Positions 17,157 to 25,559 of a stretch of DNA of 48,748 nt are shown here, one piece after another. The position numbers were made by a program, and so were the translations under genes. The stretch is from assembly GCA_947475845.1 (NCBI GenBank), contig CANJMO010000010.1, positions 1 to 48,748 of the forward strand, read 5' to 3'. This DNA is from Caulobacteraceae bacterium. Its GTDB lineage: Bacteria; Pseudomonadota; Alphaproteobacteria; Caulobacterales; Caulobacteraceae. The notes under the pieces are model-generated. The model had not been told where the DNA came from. It ran no database searches and saw nothing but the letters and a program-made list of their open reading frames with translations. Numbering within the stretch: position 1 is the stretch's first letter; every line of letters starts with the position of its first letter.

Positions 17157-18461
17157 GTGACCGCAACCGCCGCAACCGAACTGGAACGCCGCACCCGCAG
17201 CAAGGTGTTCTGGCGCATCATTCCTCTGTGCTTTGTCCTCTATGTTATCTCCTACATCAACCGCGCCTGCATCGGCTACGCGGCGCTGCAGATGAACCAG
17301 GACCTGGGTCTGACCAGCCAGGCGTTCGGCTTCGCGGCGGGCATCTTCTTCATCGGCTACTTCCTGTTCGAGGTGCCCAGCAACCTCGCCCTGGCCCGGT
17401 TCGGCCCGCGCATTTGGATCGCCCGCATTCTGGTGACGTGGGGGATCGTGGCGATCCTCACCGGATTCATAAACGCCACCTGGCAGCTCTATACGCTTCG
17501 TTTCCTGCTGGGGGTGGCCGAGGCCGGCTTCTTCCCCGGCATCATCATCTATCTGACCTACTGGTTCCGCGCCCGGGAGCAGGCCACCACCGTCGCCTGG
17601 TTCGTGGCGGCGATCCCGGTGTCGTACCTGCTCGGCGCCCCGCTCAGCACCTGGCTGATGCAGAGCATGGACCATCTGGCGGGCCTGCGCGGCTGGCGCT
17701 GGATGATGATCGTCGAGGGCGTGCCGGCGGTGCTCGGCGGCATTGTCGCCTATTTCATGCTGACCAACCGCCCCGAAGAAGCCAAGTGGCTGAAGGACGA
17801 TGAGCGGGACTGGCTGACCGGCGAGCTCGCCGCCGAGCAGGCGCGCAACACCAACGTCAAGCATCTGAGCGCCTTCAGGGCCCTGGCCGATCCGGGGGTG
17901 CTGTATCTGGCGGCGATCTACTTCGTCTATCAGTGCGGCAGTCTCGGCATCGGCTACTGGATGCCGCAGATATTCAAAAACCTGTCGAGTTCGCTCAGCG
18001 ATTTTCAGGTCGGGCTGATGTCGATGGCGCCTTACGCCTTCGCCACCGTGGTCATGGTTCTGTGGTCGATGAGTTCGGACCGCGCCAACGAGCGGCGCAT
18101 GCATTCGGCCACCCCGCTGCTGGTCGCCGCCATCGCCCTCAGTTTCGCGGGCGTGGTCACGACCGGACTGTCCGGGGTGATCCTGGTGTCGGCGGCCCTG
18201 GCCGGGCTCTACGCCTTCAAGGCGCCCTTCTGGGCCTTGCCGAGCCTGTTCCTGTCGCGATCCTCGGCGGCGGTGTCGATCGCCGCGATCAATTCGATCG
18301 GCAACCTCGGCGGCTTCGCCGGGCCCTATGCCATCGGCGTGATCAAGGATCGGACCGGCAGCGCCACGACGGGCCTACTGATCCTCGCCGGCCTGCTGTT
18401 CGTCGCCTTCGCCATGACCATGTTCGCGCGGCTGACCGAAGGGCCGAGCAAGGCCGCTTGA
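17157..18461 (+). CDS. MFS transporter, anion:cation symporter (ACS) family
   Basis: A 434-residue carrier with 12 predicted helices in the inner membrane. It has ACS-family signatures: YINRACIGYAALQMNQDLGL after TM1, GYFLFEVPSNLALARFGPRIW, and GVAEAGFFPGIIIYLTYWF. Related proteins import hexuronates, glucarate, phthalate or tartrate. GTG 17157 is preferred to an ATG at 17070 because AGGGGAGGG lies just upstream and the longer form would cover the operator. It is likely co-regulated with the lactonase and aconitase genes for uptake of an organic acid. Confidence 0.88.
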   Translation: MTATAATELERRTRSKVFWRIIPLCFVLYVISYINRACIGYAALQMNQDLGLTSQAFGFAAGIFFIGYFLFEVPSNLALARFGPRIWIARILVTWGIVAILTGFINATWQLYTLRFLLGVAEAGFFPGIIIYLTYWFRAREQATTVAWFVAAIPVSYLLGAPLSTWLMQSMDHLAGLRGWRWMMIVEGVPAVLGGIVAYFMLTNRPEEAKWLKDDERDWLTGELAAEQARNTNVKHLSAFRALADPGVLYLAAIYFVYQCGSLGIGYWMPQIFKNLSSSLSDFQVGLMSMAPYAFATVVMVLWSMSSDRANERRMHSATPLLVAAIALSFAGVVTTGLSGVILVSAALAGLYAFKAPFWALPSLFLSRSSAAVSIAAINSIGNLGGFAGPYAIGVIKDRTGSATTGLLILAGLLFVAFAMTMFARLTEGPSKAA

Positions 18462-18842
18462 TCAGTCGCCGCCGGAGGCTTCGGAGTGGGGAGAGGGGCG
18501 GGTCAGGACGAAGGCGGCGCACCCGCCCATCACAGCGCCGACGATCAGGGCCAGCTTCCAGTTCGGCCGCGCGCCCAGCCAGAACAGGGCGTAGCCCAGC
18601 GCCATGCCGCAGGAGGCCGCGATCTTGCCCTTGCGGCTGATGGCGCCGTCGGCCTTCCACGCACGCAAGGTCGGCCCGAACCGCTTGTGGTTCAAAAGCC
18701 AGGCTTCCATGCGCGGCGACGAGCGGGCGAAACAGCCGACCGCCAGGATCAGGAAGATCGTCGTCGGCATCAGGGGCACGAACACCCCGATGAAGCCGAG
18801 CGCGACCAGGACGAGACCCAGGATCAGCCAAAGAGGACGCAT
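18462..18842 (-). CDS. YbaN/DUF454 family inner-membrane protein
   Basis: A 126-residue protein with three to four hydrophobic helices. The DUF454 signature is present as GFIGVFVPLMPTTIFLILA, followed by CFARSSPRMEAWLLNHKRFGP. Function is unknown in the family. ATG 18842 gives the normal N-terminus (MRPLWLILGLVL); a longer frame would run into the tRNA gene. It converges on the MFS gene with no intergenic space. Confidence 0.9.
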   Translation of the reverse strand: MRPLWLILGLVLVALGFIGVFVPLMPTTIFLILAVGCFARSSPRMEAWLLNHKRFGPTLRAWKADGAISRKGKIAASCGMALGYALFWLGARPNWKLALIVGAVMGGCAAFVLTRPSPHSEASGGD

Positions 18843-18888
18843 GCCCTTGGGTAACGCGGGGCGGTGGGGGTTGTCTAACGTTTGAGTT

Positions 18889-18972
18889 TGGTGCCCGAGG
18901 TCGGACTCGAACCGACACACCTTGCGGTACCGGATTTTGAGTCCGGCGCGTCTACCATTTCACCACTCGGGC
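18889..18972 (-). tRNA. tRNA-Leu (anticodon CAA)
   Basis: On the minus strand the acceptor stem GCCCGAG pairs with CTCGGGC, followed by A and an encoded CCA (18889-18891). The anticodon arm reads CCGGACTCAAAATCCGG with anticodon CAA. There is a class II variable arm and a T-loop GGTTCGAGTCC. Length is about 81 bases before CCA, as expected for tRNA-Leu. It decodes UUG. Confidence 0.97.
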
Positions 18973-19146
18973 GCCGGACCCCAGCGGGGCGCGGACGGGC
19001 GCAATCTAGTCAGGGGGCGCGTCGCGTCAACGGCGCTCGGCTTGTCATGGCAAGCTGGGCCTTCCGGCGATGACGCCAAGGGCGAAGCCTGATAGCCCAG
19101 AGGCAGCCGGAATTAGCGGCGATCTCAGCGGTTTCGGGGGAAACCC

Positions 19147-19842
19147 ATGAACAGATCCATTGTCCTGAGCCTGGCCGCGATCACCTGCGCGGCCCTGTCC
19201 GCGTCCGTCTCGGCCCAGCCACAGGAACCACTGCGCAAGCATCCGCTCGGCTTCTTCGTCACCTCCGCCACGACCACCGGATCGGGCGCGCTCGGCGGCC
19301 TCGCGGGCGCCGACCGCATCTGCCAGGAGCTGGCGGCCAAGGTCGGCGCGGGCGCGCGGACCTGGCGCGCCTATCTGTCGATCCCGTCGCTCGGCGGCGA
19401 GCCCGCGGTCAATGCCCGCGACCGCATCGGCGCCGGGCCCTGGTACAACGCCGCCAATGTCCTGATCGCCGCCAGCGTCGAAGATCTGCACGGCGACGCC
19501 CTGCCCGACAGCAACAACGTGCAGAAGATGACCGTGCTGATGGAGAGCGGAGTGCGCAATCCCGGCTTCGAGGACAAGGTCTCGACCCACGACATCCTGA
19601 CGGGTTCGGACCGCAGGGGCCGCGCCTTGCCGTTCAGCATGGACGCCAGCTGCAACGGCTGGACTGACGGCACGGATAATCACAAGGCCATGCTCGGCCA
19701 CGCCGACCGCACCGGCGGCGGCGGCATCTCGTGGAATTCGGCGCATCGCAGCCTGGGCTGTTCGGCCACCGGCGGGGCCGGGAAACTCTATTGCTTCGCC
19801 GCCGACAACCTGACCCTTCCCCCGGCGCTTAAAGACCGCTAG
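19147..19842 (+). CDS. Secreted lectin-like (DUF1554-type) protein
   Basis: A 231-residue protein with a cleavable signal peptide (IVLSLAAITCAALSASVSAQ). The mature part begins GFFVTSATTTGSGALGGLAGADRICQELA, a pattern of collagen-domain/lectin-like DUF1554 proteins. It contains paired cysteines (SCNGWTDG, SLGCSATGG, LYCFAADN) that could form disulfides in the periplasm. The start follows a GGGGGAAACCC stretch. The role is unknown; it is upstream of yqaA and dsbB. Confidence 0.75.
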   Translation: MNRSIVLSLAAITCAALSASVSAQPQEPLRKHPLGFFVTSATTTGSGALGGLAGADRICQELAAKVGAGARTWRAYLSIPSLGGEPAVNARDRIGAGPWYNAANVLIAASVEDLHGDALPDSNNVQKMTVLMESGVRNPGFEDKVSTHDILTGSDRRGRALPFSMDASCNGWTDGTDNHKAMLGHADRTGGGGISWNSAHRSLGCSATGGAGKLYCFAADNLTLPPALKDR

Positions 19843-19868
19843 CGCTCGCCGCTTAACGAGGATTCTGC

Positions 19869-20447
19869 ATGCTGCGTCCGCTCTACGATTGGGCCATGCG
19901 CCTGGCTTCGGGCCGCTATGCCCTGCCGGCCCTGGCGGGGGTGGCTATGCTGGAGGCGACCTTCCCGTTCGTTCCGCCCGACGTGATGCTGGCACCGATG
20001 GTGCTGGCGCGGCGCGAGCGGGCCTGGCTCTACGCGGGTGTGTGCACCGTGGCCTCGGTGCTCGGCGGCTGCATCGGCTACGCTATTGGCTTCTTCGCCT
20101 CGGACATGGCTCTCAAATTCCTGATCGCCACCGGCCATCCGGACGCCTTGCAGGCGTTCACCAAGATGTTCGACCAGTGGGGTCTGGCGGTGATCCTGGT
20201 GAAAGGGCTGACGCCGGTGCCCTATATGCTGGTGACCATCGCCTCGGGCCTGGCCCACTTCAGCCTGCCGGTGTTCGTCGCCGCTTCGCTGGTCACGCGG
20301 GGCGGGCGCTTCTTCCTCGAGGCGGCGTTGCTGCAGCATCCACACGCCAAGGCATTCGTCGACAAGAACCTCAACGTCTTGGCGGTCATCGGGGTGGCTG
20401 TTCTGATCCCACTCTACATTGGCCTGCACTTCCTGATGAAGGGCTGA
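19869..20447 (+). CDS. YqaA family (VTT/DedA-like) membrane protein
   Basis: A 192-residue inner-membrane protein of the SNARE-associated/VTT superfamily. It includes the re-entrant-loop region MLEATFPFVPPDVMLAPMVL and the motif KGLTPVPYMLVTIASGL, where the family usually has G-x-x-x-V/I-P-x. Members are linked to lipid or undecaprenyl-phosphate handling, but the YqaA subgroup has no firm role. The gene has its own ATG 26 bases after the upstream stop, with GAGG nearby. Confidence 0.88.
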   Translation: MLRPLYDWAMRLASGRYALPALAGVAMLEATFPFVPPDVMLAPMVLARRERAWLYAGVCTVASVLGGCIGYAIGFFASDMALKFLIATGHPDALQAFTKMFDQWGLAVILVKGLTPVPYMLVTIASGLAHFSLPVFVAASLVTRGGRFFLEAALLQHPHAKAFVDKNLNVLAVIGVAVLIPLYIGLHFLMKG

Positions 20448-20493
20448 GGCCATCGGGCTTGGGGATAGGGCGCACTAGCGTTATCAGTCGCTT

Positions 20494-21003
20494 ATGCGTG
20501 CTTTCCTTCGCCCCTTCCTCGACCACTGGACCCTGACCGCGGCCTGCGCCTCGGCCGCCATGCTGGCCGTCGCCCACGCCTTCGAGAAGCTCGGCGGCCT
20601 GCTGCCCTGTCACCTGTGCTTCTACCAGCGCGACGTCTACTGGCTGGCGATCTGCATCGCCGTAGCCGGGTTCGCTCTGGGCTATATGCGCCTGCCCTGG
20701 GCCGGGCGGCTGGCGACTGTCCTTTTGGCCCTCACCTTCCTGGTGGGCGCGGGCATCGCCGCCTTCCACGCGGGCGTCGAATGGAAGTGGTGGCCGGGCC
20801 CGACCTCCTGCACCGGCGGCGGCGCGATCAACGCCGGCGACCTGTCGAGCTTCCTGGCCGGGGCCAAGGTGCGTCCGCCGCGCTGCGACGAAGCGGCCTG
20901 GATATTCCTCGGCGTCTCCATGGCCGGTTGGAACTGCATCGCTTCCCTGATCCTGGCGGGCTTCAGCGTTGTGGCCGTGCGCCGCGAGCCGGCCCATGAC
21001 TGA
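20494..21003 (+). CDS. dsbB: Disulfide bond formation protein B
   Basis: A 169-residue quinone-linked inner-membrane protein that reoxidises DsbA. Cysteines 39 and 42 form the first redox pair (LLPCHLCFYQR), with the Arg that contacts quinone. The second periplasmic loop holds a further pair in PTSCTGG and PPRCDEAAW. Four helices are visible. The stop overlaps the coq7 start by 8 bases, so both are translated from one message. Confidence 0.92.
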   Translation: MRAFLRPFLDHWTLTAACASAAMLAVAHAFEKLGGLLPCHLCFYQRDVYWLAICIAVAGFALGYMRLPWAGRLATVLLALTFLVGAGIAAFHAGVEWKWWPGPTSCTGGGAINAGDLSSFLAGAKVRPPRCDEAAWIFLGVSMAGWNCIASLILAGFSVVAVRREPAHD

Positions 21004-21562
21004 GTCCCAGCGGCCGATGCCGGCCCGTCCGGGACGCGGAGCGGGCGCCGCGCGTCTGGCCGAGATCCTGCGGGTCGATCATGCCGGAGAACTGGCGGCG
21101 GTGCACATCTATCGCGGGCAGCAGGCGGTGTTTTCCGCCGGCGGCAAGGACGCGCTGGGCGACCGTTTCAAGGACCTGCAGAGCCAGGAGGCCGAGCACC
21201 TGAAGGCGTTCGACGGCCTTCTGACCGAGCACGGCGTGCGGCCATCGCTGCTGACGCCCCTGTGGCGCGCGGCGGCGTTCGCGCTAGGGGCCGGGACCGC
21301 CCTGATGGGCGAGAAGGCGGCCCACGCCTGCACCGACGCGGTCGAGCAGGTGATCGAGGAACACTACGCCGGCCAGGTCGAGGAGCTCGGCGAGCGCGAG
21401 CCTGAGCTGGCGGCGCGGCTGGCTCAGTTCCGCGACGACGAGCTGGCGCATCAGGTCGATGCTGTGGAGCAGGGCGCGCGCGAAGCGGCGGCCTATCCGA
21501 TCCTGGCCGCGGTGATCCGCGCCGGTTGCCGCGTGGCGATTCGCACCGCCGAAAAGATCTAG
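20996..21562 (+). CDS. coq7: 3-demethoxyubiquinol 3-hydroxylase (Coq7)
   Basis: A 188-residue di-iron hydroxylase that catalyses a late ring hydroxylation in ubiquinone synthesis at the membrane. Iron-ligand motifs are LRVDHAGELAAVHIYRGQ (first Glu), SQEAEHLKAF (E-x-x-H), VEQVIEEHYAGQV, and FRDDELAHQVDAVE (E-x-x-H). Length agrees with the bacterial Coq7 family. ATG 20996 is inside the dsbB end. Confidence 0.93.
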   Translation: MTESQRPMPARPGRGAGAARLAEILRVDHAGELAAVHIYRGQQAVFSAGGKDALGDRFKDLQSQEAEHLKAFDGLLTEHGVRPSLLTPLWRAAAFALGAGTALMGEKAAHACTDAVEQVIEEHYAGQVEELGEREPELAARLAQFRDDELAHQVDAVEQGAREAAAYPILAAVIRAGCRVAIRTAEKI

Positions 21563-21571
21563 GCCGCTCCC

Positions 21572-22051
21572 ATGAGCGTCGCCTTCACGCGCGAGGAAGA
21601 CTACGAGGCCCAGGCCGCCGATCTGCCGGACCGGCCGATCTCGCCGCATGCCAATCTGGTGACGCCTGAGGGCCTGGCCCAGTTGGAGGAGGCGCTGGCC
21701 TCCGCCCGCGCCGCTTATGCGCTCGCCCAGACCGAAGGCGGGGTCAGCGCCGACCGCACAGCCATGGCCCGCGCAACGCGTGATCTGCGCTACTACGGCG
21801 CCCGCCGCGCCACCGCCCAGTTGATGGAAAATCCGGCGACCTTCGACAAGGTCGCATTCGGCTGCGCGGTGAGCTTCGAACGCGAGGACGGCCGCATCCA
21901 GAGCTTCCGCATCGTCGGCGAGGATGAAGCCGATCCGGCGGCGGGCAGCGTGTCCTATGTCTCGCCCCTGGCCCAGGCGCTGCTGGGCAAGGCGGTTGGC
22001 GACGAGGCGAACGTCGCCGGTCAGGACGTCGAGATCACGGCGATCCGCTAG
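21572..22051 (+). CDS. GreA/GreB-family transcription factor-like protein
   Basis: A 159-residue protein. The C-terminal half is a Gre-type FKBP-like domain: GRIQSFRIVGEDEADPAAG, then VSPLAQALLGKAVGDE. The N-terminal half has a shortened helical region (LVTPEGLAQLEEALASARAAY) where GreA/B have the coiled coil that enters RNA polymerase. Such proteins relieve stalled polymerase or act as Gre-fold antagonists. The two acidic residues at the coiled-coil tip are not obvious, so anti-Gre activity is possible. It follows coq7 by 9 bases. Confidence 0.85.
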   Translation: MSVAFTREEDYEAQAADLPDRPISPHANLVTPEGLAQLEEALASARAAYALAQTEGGVSADRTAMARATRDLRYYGARRATAQLMENPATFDKVAFGCAVSFEREDGRIQSFRIVGEDEADPAAGSVSYVSPLAQALLGKAVGDEANVAGQDVEITAIR

Positions 22052-22081
22052 CCGACGCCGCCTGCGCATATACATAGCGCA

Positions 22082-22293
22082 GCGTCGTGAGGTCCGCCGC
22101 CATCCGTTCGACCACGCCCTGTCGCTGCGTTTGAAGGGCGTCGACGGCGCCGTTCTGCTGGACGGCGACCCGGCGTTCGTGTCGCGCCCCGGGGGCGCCG
22201 CGGCCGGCTGTGTTGGCGGGGGCGCGGCCCTATCAGGCCTATGCCGTCCTGTACGACGCCGAGCGTGGCGTCATCGGTCTTCGTCGGCGTTAG
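22082..22293 (+). pseudogene. Decayed 3' remnant of an unidentified gene
   Basis: After the Gre-like gene, two out-of-phase coding-like pieces are visible: PFDHALSLRLKGVDGAVLLD, then AVLAGARPYQAYAVLYDAER ending GVIGLRRR and a TAG at 22291. The last part resembles the C-terminus of pepsin- or retropepsin-like proteases, but identity is uncertain. A frameshift in the GC-rich run near 22185-22205 separates the pieces and no start codon is present. The stop overlaps the end of the converging hydrolase frame. Confidence 0.3.
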
Positions 22294-23046
22294 AGCGTCC
22301 GCGCCAGCAGGGCGGCGGCTTGTCCAACCTGACCGAGTTGAGCGGATCGACGTCGTCGTCCTTGTCCCCGGCGATCAGCAGCACGGGGGGCGGTTCGGCA
22401 GGCCGGCATAGGTGATCGGCTGGCTGGCTTGGGGGTCGCCTTTGTAGGGACCGAAGGCGTCGTGAGCGTCCGGCCGCACGAAGGGATAGAAGTCATAGGG
22501 GCCGGACAGACCGACCGCGCCGCGGATGCGGGCGGGGTCCGCGCCGGCGGCGGTCAGGAATCGCTCGTCCAGAGCCAGCTGCAAGGCCATGTAGGCGCCG
22601 GCGGAATGGCCGACCAGCAGGATGCGGCGCGGATCGCCGCCGTATTGCGCCGCATGATCCTGCGCCCAGCGCACGGCGGCGGCGCAATCCTGCACGAAGC
22701 TGGGATAGATCACCTCGGGGACTACCCGGTAGTCGGGCACGACCGCCAGGCATCCGCGCGAGGCGAGGGCCTGGGCCGCGAAGGCGTAATCCTGCCGTCT
22801 GCCGGAACTCCAGGCGCCGCCATAGAAGAACACCACCACAGGCAGATCCGCCGTCGATGTCTTTGGGGCGTAGACATCGAGTTTCTGACGAGGGCCTGGC
22901 CCGTAGGCGATGTCGCGGCCCAGCCGGCTGGAGGGATCGCGGTTCTTCAGCGCTCCAAAGGACCAGCCCATCGAACTGGTATTGAGCCCCAGAGCACCGG
23001 CGGTGGACATCAAGGCGAGGAGCTGGCGGCGGGTCATGGGGCCCAT
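22290..23046 (-). pseudogene. Alpha/beta hydrolase (carboxylesterase-like), apparently frameshifted
   Basis: A Tat-like leader (MTRRQLLALMSTAGAL) is followed by an esterase/lipase fold. It has VVVFFYGGAWSSG (oxyanion HG-like loop), the nucleophile elbow VGHSAGAY, and GLSGPYDFYPF. The main frame ends early at 22375 with PNRPPCC. One extra base in the six-G run at 22385-22390 would restore RPPVLLIAGDKDDDVD, which holds the catalytic Asp. The catalytic His region was not found before the frame ends near 22290. The gene is either frameshifted and truncated, or the sequence has indel errors here. Confidence 0.7.
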
Positions 23047-23175
23047 TGCGACGAGTGGTACACTTTAACACAAGCCTCTTCTCCCAGACGGGGAAAGCTG
23101 GCAAAGCGACACAGGCGCCAAGCTGGAGGACACCCGTCCATGATCTATGCTTCCGAAATCAGGATCGGCTGACCC

Positions 23176-24168
23176 GTGGCTATGGACAAGGATACCGACG
23201 CCTATCGGCACGATCACGCTTTCCTCGGCGAGCACCACGACCGCAACGCGCGCAAGACCTGGGCGGTGGTCGCGCTGTGCACGGTGATGATGGTGGTCGA
23301 GGTGGTGTGGGGCTGGATGTTCCACTCCATGGCCCTGCTGGCCGACGGCGTGCACATGGCGACCCATACCGGGGCCATGCTGATCGCCGCGGCCGCCTAT
23401 ATGCTGGCGCGCAAGCGGCAGTCCGATCCGCGGTTCAGCTTCGGCGCCGGCAAGTTCGGCGACCTGGCCGCCTTCACCAGCGCCATCATCCTGATCTCGA
23501 CATCCCTGGCCGTGGGGGTGGAGAGCATCGTGCGGCTGTTCAAGCCCGAACCGATCGGCTTCGACGAGGCCATTCCGGTGGCGGTTCTGGGCCTGCTGGT
23601 CAATCTGGTCAGCGCCTGGCTGCTCAACGATCACGACCATGGCCATTCGCACGGGCACGACCACGGCCCCGCCCATCATGCGGCCCACGACCACGACCAC
23701 GACCACGACCATCATGATCACGACCATCACGAACACCAGCATCATGGCCATCACGACCTGAATCTTCGCGCGGCCTATGTGCATGTGGCGTCGGACGCGG
23801 CGGTGTCGCTGCTGGCCATCGTCGGCCTGCTGGCCGGGCGCCAGTTCGGCTGGGTCTGGCTCGATCCGGTCATGGGACTGGTGGGGTCGTTCGTGATCGC
23901 CAAATGGGCCTGGAGCCTGATCCAGGCGGCGGGCGGCATCCTGCTGGACGTCAATCCCGACCCGAGACTGCAGGCCCGCATCGTCGAGCGCCTACAACGC
24001 GACGGCGACCGTATCTGCGACCTGCACCTGTGGCGATTGGGGCCCGGACACAACGCGGTCATCGTCAAGATCCTGACCTCGAGCGGCAACCTTCCGAGCG
24101 TCTACCATCACCGCCTGGAGGGTCTGGCGACGCTCAGCCATGTGACTATCGAGGTCGAGCGGCTCTAG
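23176..24168 (+). CDS. Cation diffusion facilitator with His-rich loop (DmeF-like)
   Basis: A 330-residue CDF metal exporter. TM2 has LLADGVHMATHTGAMLIAA (HxxxH-type site) and TM5 has AYVHVASDAAVSLLAIVGLL. Between TM4 and TM5 is a loop of about 45 residues, roughly positions 152-195, made almost only of His and Asp. This architecture is typical of DmeF-type Co2+/Ni2+ exporters, although zinc is possible. GTG 23176 or ATG 23182 could be the start. Its metal-site pattern and loop position differ from the CDF at 4244-5233, so the two are not recent duplicates. Confidence 0.9.
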   Translation: MAMDKDTDAYRHDHAFLGEHHDRNARKTWAVVALCTVMMVVEVVWGWMFHSMALLADGVHMATHTGAMLIAAAAYMLARKRQSDPRFSFGAGKFGDLAAFTSAIILISTSLAVGVESIVRLFKPEPIGFDEAIPVAVLGLLVNLVSAWLLNDHDHGHSHGHDHGPAHHAAHDHDHDHDHHDHDHHEHQHHGHHDLNLRAAYVHVASDAAVSLLAIVGLLAGRQFGWVWLDPVMGLVGSFVIAKWAWSLIQAAGGILLDVNPDPRLQARIVERLQRDGDRICDLHLWRLGPGHNAVIVKILTSSGNLPSVYHHRLEGLATLSHVTIEVERL

Positions 24169-24195
24169 GCCAAAACCTGTGCTAGCCTCGTCGCC

Positions 24196-24678
24196 ATGGA
24201 CGCCATTTTCCGCGCCGTTGAACACAGTTGGCTGAGCCAGTGGCTGCGCGAATCGAGCGTGATGCTGCCGGCGCTGCTGGTGGTTCATACCCTGGGCATG
24301 GGCTTCGCCGCCGGGCCCAGCGTCGTCATCGACCTGCGCCTGCTTGGCTTCGGCCGCCAGATTCCCTTGGCGCCCCTGGCCCGTATCGTCCCGCTGGTTT
24401 GGATCGGCGTCATCCTCAACGCCGCATCGGGCGTTTTCCTGCTGGCGGCCTATCCGACCAAGGCGCTGACCAACCCGGTATTCTTCCTCAAGCTGGCGCT
24501 GATCGCCGGTGCCGTGACCCTGATCGAACCGTTGCGCCGGCAGCTGGCCGACCCTGATCGCTCGGCCAAACGCCTCGCCGCCCTGTCGATAATCCTCTGG
24601 ATGGGCGCGATCACCGCCGGGCGCCTGCTGGCCTACACCCACACCCGGCTGCTGGTCGATCTGAAGGCGCACTTCTGA
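24196..24678 (+). CDS. DUF6644-like four-helix membrane protein, paralogue A
   Basis: A 160-residue inner-membrane protein with four helices. It shares with three other genes in this region (24678, 26870, 27412) a set of invariant features: a His opening helix 2 (VVHTLG), D-x-R-x-L-G after it (IDLRLLG), a Pro in IVPLVW, F-x-x-K in NPVFFLKLAL, and G-R in the last helix (AGRLLAY). No enzymatic motif is recognised. A GCTAGC -10-like hexamer at 24181-24186 would give a nearly leaderless mRNA. Coupled to the next gene by a TGATG overlap. Confidence 0.82.
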   Translation: MDAIFRAVEHSWLSQWLRESSVMLPALLVVHTLGMGFAAGPSVVIDLRLLGFGRQIPLAPLARIVPLVWIGVILNAASGVFLLAAYPTKALTNPVFFLKLALIAGAVTLIEPLRRQLADPDRSAKRLAALSIILWMGAITAGRLLAYTHTRLLVDLKAHF

Positions 24679-25184
24679 TGGATGTCGGGATCGCGCCCTG
24701 GGAGGCCTGGGTGCGGGCCGCCTGGCTGCACCAGTTCATTCTGGGCCACGCCAAGGCCTGGCCGGTGCTGGAGACCCTGCACTATTTCGGCCTTTCCCTG
24801 GTGCTCGGGACCATCTGCCTGTTCGACCTGCGCGTGCTGGGCTTCGCCAAGCCGGTTCCGGTCATGGCCCTGCACCGCCTGGTTCCCCTGGGCGTGGCCG
24901 GTTTCTTGCTGAACCTGGCAACCGGGATCTGCTTCTTTTTCGGCTATCCGGACCAGTACGCCTACAACAACGCCTTCCGGCTCAAGCTGGCGCTGATGGC
25001 TGTGGCCGGCGCCAATATCGCTCTGTTCTACGGGTCGGTATTCGGCGGGCTGAAGACGGTCGCGCCCGGGGCCGAGGCGCCGCGAGCCGCCAAGCTGCTG
25101 ACCGCGGTGTCGCTGTTGTGCTGGATCGGCGTCCTGGTCTGCGGCCGCCTGCTGACCTTCTTCAGGCCGCCGTTCTTCCACTGA
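24678..25184 (+). CDS. DUF6644-like four-helix membrane protein, paralogue B
   Basis: A 168-residue paralogue of the preceding gene. The family markers are TLHYFGLS (conserved His), LFDLRVLGF, RLVPLGVAG, NNAFRLKLALM and VCGRLLTFF. Four hydrophobic helices are present. The ATG at 24678 shares its A with the stop codon of paralogue A, so the two are probably made in equal amounts and may form a hetero-oligomer. It converges on the cytochrome c operon with 30 bases between. Confidence 0.82.
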   Translation: MDVGIAPWEAWVRAAWLHQFILGHAKAWPVLETLHYFGLSLVLGTICLFDLRVLGFAKPVPVMALHRLVPLGVAGFLLNLATGICFFFGYPDQYAYNNAFRLKLALMAVAGANIALFYGSVFGGLKTVAPGAEAPRAAKLLTAVSLLCWIGVLVCGRLLTFFRPPFFH

Positions 25185-25210
25185 CGCTGACCTTCCAGGA
25201 CTGGCGTCAG
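25181..25210. terminator. Possible bidirectional terminator hairpin
   Basis: CTGACGC (25181-25187) and GCGTCAG (25204-25210) form a perfect 7-bp stem with a 16-base loop. It is exactly between two convergent genes. No T-run follows on either strand, so termination efficiency is doubtful. Confidence 0.35.
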
Positions 25211-25214
25211 ATCC

Positions 25215-25559
25215 TCAATTCACGCCGCTCACATAGGCGGCGAGATCGGCGATGTTCTGCGACGAGGCGCTGAAGGTCGGCATGGGCCGGTGCGGACTGA
25301 TGAGGCCGCGCGCCAGAATTTCGTCGAGGGTCTGGCCCGGATGGAGCCGGCCGAAGTCGCCGAATCGCGGCGCGCCCTGGACAGGGCTGAACGGCTGCCC
25401 GCCCACCGCGTGGCACTGGGCGCATACGCGCCGCGCCAGGAAGGCGCCGCGGCTGGGGGACGCCTGCGAAAGCGGTTCGCTCGCGCAGCCGCCCAGGCCG
25501 ATCAGAGCGGCGAGAATCAGCCCCGCTCCCGGCGCCCGATGGCGTGGCTTGGGGTTCAT
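25215..25559 (-). CDS. Lipoprotein c-type cytochrome
   Basis: A 114-residue exported cytochrome c. The signal peptide ends in a lipobox (LGGC, lipid-attached Cys25), so the protein should be anchored to a membrane facing the periplasm. The heme site is CAQCH at residues 46-50, and Met93 in HRPMPTF is the likely sixth ligand. This is the layout of a class I mono-heme cytochrome. Its ATG overlaps the stop of the 46-residue membrane ORF (ATGA at 25556-25559). It probably shuttles electrons to or from the membrane proteins of this locus; the partner is unknown. Confidence 0.88.
   Translation of the reverse strand: MNPKPRHRAPGAGLILAALIGLGGCASEPLSQASPSRGAFLARRVCAQCHAVGGQPFSPVQGAPRFGDFGRLHPGQTLDEILARGLISPHRPMPTFSASSQNIADLAAYVSGVN

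Noticed and set aside
23629-23757. Repetitive CAC/GAC tract considered as a satellite or CRISPR-like repeat
   Set aside because: It simply encodes a His/Asp loop typical of CDF transporters; no regular spacing of repeats and spacers.
23065-23784. Minus-strand ORF with a Met/Val-rich putative membrane segment
   Set aside because: The hydrophobic run is the complement of CAC/GAC codons in the His-rich loop of the CDF transporter.
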